A stretch of 14,717 nt of DNA, from assembly GCA_002479215.1 (NCBI GenBank), contig DLME01000169.1:1-14717 (forward strand), in the 5' to 3' direction. A program made the translations under genes and the position numbers. The notes beneath the pieces were generated by a model that saw nothing but the letters and a program-made list of their open reading frames with translations, searched no databases and was not told where the DNA came from. Of the stretch, positions 7,639 through 13,969 are shown piece after piece. Source of the stretch: Syntrophaceae bacterium UBA7544. GTDB lineage: Bacteria; Desulfobacterota; Syntrophia; Syntrophales; Smithellaceae. Position 1 is the stretch's first letter. Each line of letters begins with the position of its first letter.

Positions 7639-7662
7639 AATCATGGTTCATACCCGTGATAC

Positions 7663-7686
7663 AATACATATAAACATCGTTCGGTG
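7663..7686 (+). repeat. 24-base repeat, copy B, ending in GTTCGGT
   Basis: AATACATATAAA, then CATC, then GTTCGGTG. It differs from copy A (6452-6475) at three positions. It lies 20 bases before the ATG of the PIN-like gene. Having the same sequence before both accessory genes suggests cassette borders or a shared leader element. Confidence 0.5.
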
Positions 7687-7705
7687 TCACAACTAAGGGG
7701 TAGTC

Positions 7706-9661
7706 ATGCATGAATCGAGTCTGGTGAGTCTCGCGATTTTGAAAGTAAACTGGGATGTTTACGGCAAAGACTATGTCGAGTGTTTTGTGCCGTTCGTTGT
7801 GGAATGCGTTCGCAAATCCGCAGATGATGCCGTTTCCCTTCCATCTTTGCAGCAGCAGCTCAAAGCGGATTTTGGCCTGGACATTCCACTTAACCCACTA
7901 AAGCTGATCCTCACGCGAGCCGCCAAACGCAGCTATCTTCGCAAAGAACATGGCATTTTTCTACGTAATGTACCAGAATGTTCCGAAACCGGATTCCGCA
8001 GCAGACAACTCAAAGTTGAAGCTATACATGATGGCATACTGCGTAAGCTCGTCGAATATGCAAAAAACAGGCATTCAGTAGAATGGACTGAAGAAGACGC
8101 TAGTGCTGCTTTGCACGGGTTCCTCCGAGATAACTCATTATCCTTGCTCTTCTCATACGAAGAGAACAGCATTCTCTTAAATCCACATGACAGCTTATCA
8201 GGCCCCGGATTTATTGTATGTTCGTTCATTACAGAAGCACAATCTAAGGATAAGCAAGTTTTAGAGGACATCGTTGCTATCGTCCAAGGCAATTTGCTTG
8301 CAAACGCTCTCTATTTGCCTGATCCTGGAAGGATTGATCAGCGCTTCAAAAAAACGCGCGTTTATATTGATACAAGTATCATCGCCTTCGCTGCGGGTTA
8401 CGCTGGACCGCTATGTGCGGCTCCTTCTCTTGAGCTTATCAGTCTACTTAGCCAACATGGAGCTGAGCTTTATTGCTTTAGACATACACAAGACGAACTC
8501 CGTCGGATACTGGATACTTGTGCAGAACGTCTCCTGCGTGGTCGTTTGCGAGACTCGTTTGGACCGAGTATGGAGTATTTCATTGAAACTGGACGTACGG
8601 CATCGGATGTTGAATTTCTGGCCGCCCGTATGAATGCAAAGCTGCATTCCTTGGGCATTACTATTGTTGAAAAGCCGCCTTACGATCCGAAATATCAGGT
8701 GGATGAAAAAGGATTTGAAAAAGCAATCGACACGGAAATTCACTATACAAGTCCTAAAGCCCGCATACACGATGTCGACTCTATTTCGGCCATTGCTCGA
8801 TTACGAAGAGGAAGGGAATCATTTATCCCCGAGTTATCATTTGCGCTCTTTGTAACCAGCAATACTGCCTTAGCCAAGGTGACGAGGCAGTTCTTTCAAC
8901 CCGATGTTTCGCCGGGTACTGTTGCACTGTGTATGACTGACTATGCATTAGAAAACCTTTTATGGCTTAAAAATCCAACCAAAGCGCCTGATCTTCCACG
9001 CAAGCAACTCCTTGCACACTCCTTCGCAGCAATGAAACCACCGGACAATCTCTGGAAGAAGTACCTCACTGAAATATCACGACTACAAGAACAAGGCACG
9101 ATTTCGGTTGATGATTACTATATTCTCAGACACACTTTAGCAGCGAAAAGTACACTCATGGATCTTACGCTCGGTGATGACTCTGCTTTTTCAGAAGGGA
9201 CAGTTCAAGAAGTGCTCACAATAGCTAAAGAAAGGCTTCGCGCTGACCTAACTGAAGCCTTGAAAAGGGAACAGGAAAATCGGTTTGTTGCAGAAAACCG
9301 AGTGCAAATGTATGAGGAGGATAGAACTTCTCGTTTAATAAAGCTCCAAAGTAAAGCGACCAAACTTGCAAGAATAGTTAGGCATGCAGTTTTTGCCATT
9401 GGAGAGATTATAATTTTCGTAAGTATGTGCTACACATTCCCATGGGCACTGTCACAACCCAAAGATGCTTGGTTCAGATATTCACTTGCCATTATTCTGC
9501 TACTATTACTAATTTTGTCGTTTATTCACCTTACGAGAGGCGTTACTCTAGCTTCTTTACTTGACAGATTGGAGCAAAAGATTGCGGAAACGTTGACCGG
9601 TTGGTTTCTTCGCTTTGCGGGTTTGGATCAAGATGCATCGCCAGATAAGAGCGGCAAATAA
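7706..9661 (+). CDS. Membrane-anchored PIN-like domain protein, 651 aa (candidate nuclease/effector)
   Basis: N-terminus (about 20-90) is helical with a winged-helix-like pattern. About 215-420 looks like a PIN-like nuclease core: strand RVYIDTSIIAF (D222), E264 in HTQDELRRIL, D356/D358 in HDVDSISAIARLRRG and strand LFVTSN (385-386), the usual order of the acidic metal-binding residues, although the last position is Ser-Asn. Next come a helical segment rich in Arg and Glu (about 500-550, possibly coiled) and two membrane helices near 560-577 and 590-610 with a 40-residue amphipathic tail. Start ATG has AAGGGG seven bases upstream. The gene stands alone, is followed by a strong terminator and lies in an accessory segment, so a defence or toxin-like RNase acting at the membrane is my inference. 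PIN assignment is by pattern only. Confidence 0.7.
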   Translation: MHESSLVSLAILKVNWDVYGKDYVECFVPFVVECVRKSADDAVSLPSLQQQLKADFGLDIPLNPLKLILTRAAKRSYLRKEHGIFLRNVPECSETGFRSRQLKVEAIHDGILRKLVEYAKNRHSVEWTEEDASAALHGFLRDNSLSLLFSYEENSILLNPHDSLSGPGFIVCSFITEAQSKDKQVLEDIVAIVQGNLLANALYLPDPGRIDQRFKKTRVYIDTSIIAFAAGYAGPLCAAPSLELISLLSQHGAELYCFRHTQDELRRILDTCAERLLRGRLRDSFGPSMEYFIETGRTASDVEFLAARMNAKLHSLGITIVEKPPYDPKYQVDEKGFEKAIDTEIHYTSPKARIHDVDSISAIARLRRGRESFIPELSFALFVTSNTALAKVTRQFFQPDVSPGTVALCMTDYALENLLWLKNPTKAPDLPRKQLLAHSFAAMKPPDNLWKKYLTEISRLQEQGTISVDDYYILRHTLAAKSTLMDLTLGDDSAFSEGTVQEVLTIAKERLRADLTEALKREQENRFVAENRVQMYEEDRTSRLIKLQSKATKLARIVRHAVFAIGEIIIFVSMCYTFPWALSQPKDAWFRYSLAIILLLLLILSFIHLTRGVTLASLLDRLEQKIAETLTGWFLRFAGLDQDASPDKSGK

Positions 9662-9688
9662 GAAAGTCCAGGCGACACCTGACGGCGT

Positions 9689-9695
9689 GCCTAAC
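9689..9695 (+). other. RYYYAAC-type sequence GCCTAAC after the PIN-like gene
   Basis: GCCTAAC lies 28 bases after the stop codon, followed by ATATGCCGTTGCAC, much like the left half (R'', L'') of many attC sites. No GTTRRRY partner follows within the expected distance before the terminator and the quasi-palindrome, so if it was an attC it is truncated. Confidence 0.28.
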
Positions 9696-9725
9696 ATATG
9701 CCGTTGCACTATTTCAATCCTAAAT

Positions 9726-9757
9726 AAAAGCCGCGCTAAGTAATAGCGCGGCTTTTT
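9726..9757. terminator. Strong bidirectional Rho-independent terminator
   Basis: Perfect 13-base-pair stem: AAAAGCCGCGCTA (9726-9738), loop AGTAA, TAGCGCGGCTTTT (9744-9756), with T-runs continuing on the plus strand and TTTTATTTA on the minus strand. It can end transcription of the PIN-like gene (+) and of the aminotransferase operon (-). Confidence 0.9.
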
Positions 9758-9767
9758 GTTTTACTTA

Positions 9768-9886
9768 CAAACTTGATATCCGAAGTAGAACGCGGCGGCA
9801 GCGAGGAGGCTCCCGAGGCGTATTACTAATACGTTGAGGAAGCTAACGCAGTTGCTAACAAAGTTATACAAAGGAGATCGAGTTTG
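9768..9886. repeat. 119-base quasi-palindromic element (MITE-like or structured 3'UTR)
   Basis: Ends are imperfect inverted repeats: CAAACTTGATATC (9768-9780) against GAGATCGAGTTTG (9874-9886), 11 of 13 complementary. The centre is a perfect palindrome CGTATTA-C-TAATACG (9819-9833), within one base of the element's midpoint. The arms between are partly complementary, helped by G-U pairs. TTA flanks both ends (9765-9767 and 9887-9889), a possible target duplication. It carries no ORF and ends exactly at the stop codon of the aminotransferase gene. Confidence 0.55.
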
Positions 9887-11089
9887 TTAGAAATTTTTAG
9901 TGGCCTGTTCAATCCCTTTCTTAATCTGTCCAAGTTTTTCCGCACTCATTTTTACAGATATGCCCATCACCAGCGTCCGGCCTAAAATGTTTTCCGCTTG
10001 CGGAATGTTTTCCCTTAAATACTCGGCCTTGCCTTTATAGGTAGGATCGGTAAACGGATATTTCTTGGAGTTGGCAGTCGAACGCGCCAGGAAATGTTCC
10101 CAGTTCGGAACATAATGCCACAAATTTCGCTTGTAGCAAACTGTATCGACACCTTCAGCGGCCAGCACATTCTGGAATTTTTGCGCCTGATTTTCATCCG
10201 GCAAATTAAAGGCTAAGAACGTGGCGGAATCTCCTTCCGGATCGGGCAGTGTACGGAATTTCACGCCCGGAACCTGCGCCAAAACGTCTTTAATAATCTT
10301 TTTATTCTTTTTCTGCTCGCCAATTAGGTAATCCAGTTTGCGCAATTGCGCCAATCCCAACGCTCCCTGCAATTCGTTCATCCGGTAGTTGAAACCCAGA
10401 ATGGTTCTGCCTTCCAGCGCGCGGCTTACTTTGGGATTATGATCATGACCATGATCGTGATACCATTCCGCCCGGTGATATAAATCAATACTGTTGGTGA
10501 TGACCATCCCGCCTTCGCCGGTTGTGACTGTTTTAACATAGTCAAAGCTAAAGCAACCCATATCGCCAAAGCTACCCAGTTTTTTGCCTTTGAAGCTTGC
10601 GCCGCAGCCCTGAGCGTTATCTTCCAACACCAGCAACTTGTTTTTGCGCGCTACTTCTATAATTTTATCAATATTCGCCGCGGAGCCGCACATATGGACA
10701 GGGATTACAGCCTTGGTATAAGGTGTCTTTTTCTTTTCGATTTCCTGCGGATCAAGATTGAGCGTATCGTCGATATCCACCATGATGGGAATAGCGCCCA
10801 CTTCCATTACCGCTTCATAAGTTGCTAAAAAAGTAAAGGCCGGCACAAGAACGTCATCGCCGGGGCCCACATCCAGCGCCGTCAAGGCGATTTTCAGCGC
10901 CGATGAACCGGAAGTTACACCCAAAGCGTACTGAGTCTGACAATATTTGGCAAACGTTTCCTCAAATTCCCGAACCTTAAAAATACCTTTTCTTTCTTTA
11001 TCGAATCCGTACCGCATAAGGATGCCTGTTTGGAGCACATCCATTACTTCCTTGATTTCTTCTTTGCCGATTAGTTCTGCACCAGCCAT
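9887..11089 (-). CDS. kdnA: DegT/DnrJ/EryC1 PLP sugar aminotransferase, KdnA-like
   Basis: PLP-dependent aminotransferase of 400 aa. The Schiff-base Lys is K186 in SFDYVKTVTTGEGG; E156/D157 of LEDNAQGCGAS contact the cofactor; TSGSSALKIAL near 59-69 binds phosphate. Segments HDHGHDH (211-217), LAQLRKLDYLIGEQKKNKK (246-264) and PDPEGDSATFLAFNLP match my memory of Shewanella KdnA (8-amino-3,8-dideoxy-manno-octulosonate transaminase), which aminates C8 of oxidised Kdo for lipopolysaccharide. The iron-type alcohol dehydrogenase 18 bases upstream would supply the C8 aldehyde, as KdnB does. AAGGAGGG precedes the ATG. Family is certain; the KdnA role rests on recalled similarity plus this neighbour, with other nucleotide-sugar aminotransferases as alternatives. 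Confidence 0.82.
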   Translation of the reverse strand: MAGAELIGKEEIKEVMDVLQTGILMRYGFDKERKGIFKVREFEETFAKYCQTQYALGVTSGSSALKIALTALDVGPGDDVLVPAFTFLATYEAVMEVGAIPIMVDIDDTLNLDPQEIEKKKTPYTKAVIPVHMCGSAANIDKIIEVARKNKLLVLEDNAQGCGASFKGKKLGSFGDMGCFSFDYVKTVTTGEGGMVITNSIDLYHRAEWYHDHGHDHNPKVSRALEGRTILGFNYRMNELQGALGLAQLRKLDYLIGEQKKNKKIIKDVLAQVPGVKFRTLPDPEGDSATFLAFNLPDENQAQKFQNVLAAEGVDTVCYKRNLWHYVPNWEHFLARSTANSKKYPFTDPTYKGKAEYLRENIPQAENILGRTLVMGISVKMSAEKLGQIKKGIEQATKNF

Positions 11090-11107
11090 GTTTCCCTCCT
11101 TAATTTA

Positions 11108-12265
11108 TCAAAAAGCCTGCGCGTACATTGCGATCGCATCGTCTTTGGTTACTTTCCGCGGATTATTTTCCAGCGGCCGCGCCACAGTCATCGCCACGTC
11201 AGCCAGCGCCGGAAAATCTGTTTCTTTGATGCCGAACTCGGCCAGCGTACTGTGAATACCGCAATCTTCAATTAACGCCTCGACAGCTTCAAGGGCCAAA
11301 TACGCCGCCTCGCGGGAGGGAAGACCGTCAACGCATTCTCCCATGGCTTCGGCGATATCGGTAAATTTGTCCAACGCGGCGGGCAGATTAAAGCCCATGA
11401 CTGCAATCAACATCATGGTATTGGCCAGCCCATGCGCGACTCCGTATTTGCCGCCCAACGGATAGGAAAGCGAATGCACCGCGGTTACACCGGCGTTGGC
11501 CAAACCTATCCCCGCATAAAGACTCCCCAGAAGCATTTTTTCGCGCGCAGCTAAATTTTTGCCGTCATGCACGCAGGTGCGCAAATTTTCAGCAATGAGC
11601 ATGATTGCCTGCAGAGAAATAAGCTCGCTCAGGGGAGAGGCATTCACGGATGTATAAGATTCAATGGCATGACATAGCGCATCAAGGCCTGTTTGCGCCG
11701 TAGGCCCGGGCGGCAAACTGAGCGTCAATTCCGGATCCAGAAGCGCAAGCTCCGGATAAAGATGAGGGCTGTTCATCCCTTCCTTTTTTTGCAGATCCTT
11801 CCGCACAAAAACGGCGGTAAAGGTGACTTCACTGCCGGTACCGGCGGTGGTGGGAATCATTATTTTTGGCAAGCCCTGTTTAGGGACTTTGTTCAACCCC
11901 AGATAATCAACTGCGCCTCCCTTGTTGGTGGCCAAAACAGCGATGGCTTTGGCTACGTCCATGGCGCTCCCTCCGCCGATCCCGATGATAATATCGCTTT
12001 TATTCTTGATGGCCACGGCCGCACCTTCATCCGCCAATTCGATGCGCGGCTCCGGCTCGGTCTTATCAAAGATTATAAATTTAATTCCTTCAGGCTTAAG
12101 AATCTTGGCTACTTTTTCCTGAAAACCTGCCTGGGAAAGATTTTTATCAATTACGACCAGAGGTTTTTTCGCGTTTAGTTCCTTGATGTGAGAGGCGAGA
12201 GTTGATAACGACCCTGTGCCGAAAACAATTTTTTTCGCGCCGGTAAAAGAAAATACTTTATTCAT
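11108..12265 (-). CDS. Iron-type (group III) alcohol dehydrogenase, candidate Kdo 8-oxidase
   Basis: A 385-aa Fe-ADH family enzyme, NAD(P)-dependent and cytoplasmic. The cofactor loop is GIGGGSAMDVAKA (95-107), followed by PTTAGTGSEVT (138-148). Metal ligands are D195 and H199 in GLDALCHA, H264 in AVHSLSYPLGG and H278 in GVAHGLAN, all intact. Family members act on many alcohols, so sequence alone does not give the substrate. Its stop is 18 bases before the KdnA-like aminotransferase, and KdnB, which oxidises C8 of Kdo ahead of KdnA, is also a Fe-ADH, so that role is the best inference. However, this protein looks like a mainstream Fe-ADH and not closely like the Shewanella KdnB I recall. GGAGG precedes the start. 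A weak TTGACT overlaps the upstream trmJ stop, so it may also have its own promoter. Confidence 0.85.
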   Translation of the reverse strand: MNKVFSFTGAKKIVFGTGSLSTLASHIKELNAKKPLVVIDKNLSQAGFQEKVAKILKPEGIKFIIFDKTEPEPRIELADEGAAVAIKNKSDIIIGIGGGSAMDVAKAIAVLATNKGGAVDYLGLNKVPKQGLPKIMIPTTAGTGSEVTFTAVFVRKDLQKKEGMNSPHLYPELALLDPELTLSLPPGPTAQTGLDALCHAIESYTSVNASPLSELISLQAIMLIAENLRTCVHDGKNLAAREKMLLGSLYAGIGLANAGVTAVHSLSYPLGGKYGVAHGLANTMMLIAVMGFNLPAALDKFTDIAEAMGECVDGLPSREAAYLALEAVEALIEDCGIHSTLAEFGIKETDFPALADVAMTVARPLENNPRKVTKDDAIAMYAQAF

Positions 12266-12359
12266 ATTCTACAACCTCCGTTGGTATTCAATTTAAATCC
12301 GGGAAAATATTGCCAGACAATTTGGTATGCGCAATCCCTATGAGAACTGCCCGGTAAAG

Positions 12360-13097
12360 TCAAGTTTTTTTGTGTTGGGCATACCATTCCAGTTGCCGGC
12401 AGATACCCCGAATTATTTTTACTTCTCTCGATAAAAGACCAGCGCGGGTAAAAAAGCGCCGCAAATGCATCATCCAGTAATCGGGATTTTCGGGATTTAA
12501 AAAACGGATTTGGGCAAGCAAGGTTTTTATTTGCCCGTACATGCCTTCCAGCTCCTTTGAGAGCGCCAATTTGGGTGCTGCTTCTTCAATGGACGCTAGC
12601 GAAGCGGTAAATATTTCGTAGCATACAATCATCACCGCATGGGAAAGATTAATTGATTTAAGTTCTCGTGCTGTTGGAATGCTGACTACAGCATGACAAT
12701 AGCGCAATTCATCATTGAAAAGGCCTGTATCTTCGGGGCCGAAAAGCAGAGCAACTTTATTTTTGCGGGAAACGTTCACAATTTTTTCGGCAATAACACG
12801 CGGCGCAATAAACGGCCCGCGGGCCTTGCCCAGGCGGGAGGTTGTTCCCACAACATAATTGAAGTCGCCAAGAGCTGTGTCGATATTATCAAAATATTGT
12901 ATTTTATCTAAAACATCAGCCGCCAGATGAGTGGATCGCTGCTGCATTTCCTCCCGGTCAAAATCGGTAGTGCCTACAACGATGATACTGCCGATACCCA
13001 TATTTTTAGCCGCGCGGGCAATAGAACCAACATTACCGGCATATTTGGGCTTATATAAAACGATGCTGATATTTTTCATATTCGTCTGCGGCTTCAT
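12360..13097 (-). CDS. trmJ: tRNA (cytidine/uridine-32-2'-O)-methyltransferase TrmJ-like, SPOUT family
   Basis: A 245-aa SpoU/TrmH-superfamily methyltransferase with the deep trefoil knot. Family features: ISIVLYKPKYAGNVGSIARAAKNMG near 10-34, GTTSR near 86-90, the AdoMet-loop segment ALLFGPEDTGLFNDEL near 116-131, and IPTARELKSINLSHAVMIVCYE near 140-161. The C-terminal part (RFLNPENPDYWMMHLRRFFTRAGL) is typical of TrmJ, and the length matches E. coli TrmJ (about 246 aa), which 2'-O-methylates position 32 of several tRNAs. The start at 13097 has GGGAGGAAAG just upstream; an internal ATG at codon 7 is less favoured. It is the first gene of the minus-strand group, 94 bases before the alcohol dehydrogenase, and is divergent from rsmG. 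Confidence 0.87.
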   Translation of the reverse strand: MKPQTNMKNISIVLYKPKYAGNVGSIARAAKNMGIGSIIVVGTTDFDREEMQQRSTHLAADVLDKIQYFDNIDTALGDFNYVVGTTSRLGKARGPFIAPRVIAEKIVNVSRKNKVALLFGPEDTGLFNDELRYCHAVVSIPTARELKSINLSHAVMIVCYEIFTASLASIEEAAPKLALSKELEGMYGQIKTLLAQIRFLNPENPDYWMMHLRRFFTRAGLLSREVKIIRGICRQLEWYAQHKKT

Positions 13098-13146
13098 CTC
13101 TTTCCTCCCGCAGCAATGCTTGTATCATATTCCAACACGCTACGCT

Positions 13147-13175
13147 ATCCCGACAGCCTTGGCTACGGAATTAAT
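13147..13175 (-). repeat. REP-like palindrome, copy 3 (inverted) between trmJ and rsmG
   Basis: ATCCCGACAGCC, TT, GGCTACGGAATTAAT: an imperfect hairpin ending in ATTAAT. Read on the opposite strand it lines up with copy 1 (7495-7525) across the whole palindrome and its ATTAAT flank with a few changes and gaps. It sits in the 119-base divergent promoter region. Confidence 0.45.
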
Positions 13176-13216
13176 CCCCCCTTGCGGTCGTGCTGCCTTT
13201 TTGTTATTTACCGATC

Positions 13217-13897
13217 ATGGAAAAGGAAATAATTTTACTTGGTCAGTTTACGCGAGAATTGGGTATTGAATTGAGCACTCTCCAGTTGGAACAATTTGAC
13301 CTGTATCAAAAGGAATTACTCCAGTGGAACGCCAAAACAAATTTGATATCGGAAAAATCCGCCCAGGAAATTGTCAGCAAGCATTTTCTGGATTCACTTA
13401 CGGCTCTGCAATTTATTGATAACCACACAGCCCGGATAATCGATATAGGAAGCGGCGCCGGATTTCCCGGCATTCCTTTAAAGATTGCCTGTCCGGATTT
13501 GCAGCTTTATTTAATGGAAAGCAATCGCAAAAAAGTTTCCTTTTTAAAGCATATTATCCGTCTCTTAAACCTCACCGAAACGGTTGTTCTTCATGAACGT
13601 GCCGAAAACTTAATAAAAAACAATAAATGGAAAGATTTTTTTGATGTGGTTATTTCCCGTGCCGCTTTTAAACTTTCCGAATTCCTATCGCTGGGCGCTT
13701 TTTTTCTTGCTCTACAAGGTACATTGATCGCTTTAAAAGGTCGGGATATCGATAGTGAATTTTCTGCCTGTGTCAAGAACGCCACAGCATCTTATTTTAG
13801 TGAATTATTTCAACATGATGTAATTTCCCCTCTCCGGGGTATTCAGCATAAAATTATTGTCGGAAAAAAGACAAAAAAAGACAAAAAAACCTTCTAA
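13217..13897 (+). CDS. rsmG: 16S rRNA (guanine-527-N7)-methyltransferase RsmG (GidB)
   Basis: AdoMet-dependent methyltransferase making m7G527 in 16S rRNA. Numbering from ATG 13217 (226 aa): helical N-terminus, LLQWNAKTNLISEKSAQEIVSKHFLDSL (about 34-61) typical of the family, AdoMet motif IIDIGSGAGFPGIPLKI (about 74-90), then VVISRAAFKLSEFL. I chose ATG 13217 because the product then begins like other RsmG proteins; a GTG at 13190 would add nine residues of poor quality (LPFCYLPI). Neither start has a clear Shine-Dalgarno. The C-terminus is Lys-rich, encoded by tandem GACAAAAAAA units. parA begins 72 bases downstream, the rsmG-parA order often found near oriC. Confidence 0.93.
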   Translation: MEKEIILLGQFTRELGIELSTLQLEQFDLYQKELLQWNAKTNLISEKSAQEIVSKHFLDSLTALQFIDNHTARIIDIGSGAGFPGIPLKIACPDLQLYLMESNRKKVSFLKHIIRLLNLTETVVLHERAENLIKNNKWKDFFDVVISRAAFKLSEFLSLGAFFLALQGTLIALKGRDIDSEFSACVKNATASYFSELFQHDVISPLRGIQHKIIVGKKTKKDKKTF

Positions 13898-13969
13898 AAA
13901 AAGTTTTTTTATGCTAGTTCTTACGGCAGTTTTTTCAAAAGAATTTCCGGGAAGACATCAAATAAATAA

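Larger units (their letters stand above)
7588..7685 (+). other. attC-like site candidate (integron cassette border)
   Basis: Bounded by ATCTAAC (7588-7594, fits RYYYAAC) and GTTCGGT (7679-7685, one base off GTTRRRY). The outer about 15 bases on each side are partly complementary. The interior holds several small hairpins rather than one long stem, unlike a textbook attC. The 98-base length is within the known attC range, and the downstream gene starts 20 bases later. Treat as tentative. Confidence 0.3.
7314..7705. other. 392-base non-coding, hairpin-rich spacer
   Basis: No gene seen on either strand. In order: TATGGGGTCAAATC near 7331-7344, resembling borders of REP-associated (Y1) transposase units as I remember them; imperfect hairpins at 7405-7432 (AATTTC/GAAATT plus AACG/CGTT) and 7455-7486 (CGCT, AAACG / CGTTT, AGCG); two copies of a REP-like palindrome (7495-7525 and 7557-7587); an ATCTAAC at 7588; two overlapping hairpins at 7610-7638; and the second 24-base repeat at 7663-7686. 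The ribosome-binding site AAGGGG of the next gene begins at 7695. Confidence 0.6.

Noticed and set aside
7314..7705. CRISPR array or retron RNA in the hairpin-rich spacer
   Set aside because: No regular repeat-spacer pattern, no cas genes, and no reverse transcriptase nearby.
9757..9886. Plus-strand reading frame through the quasi-palindrome
   Set aside because: Interrupted by a stop in the central palindrome, no start signal, and composition explained by the inverted repeat.
13898..13915. A-run/T-run after rsmG as a terminator
   Set aside because: AAAAAAAGTTTTTTT has no GC stem; parA follows closely and is probably co-transcribed.
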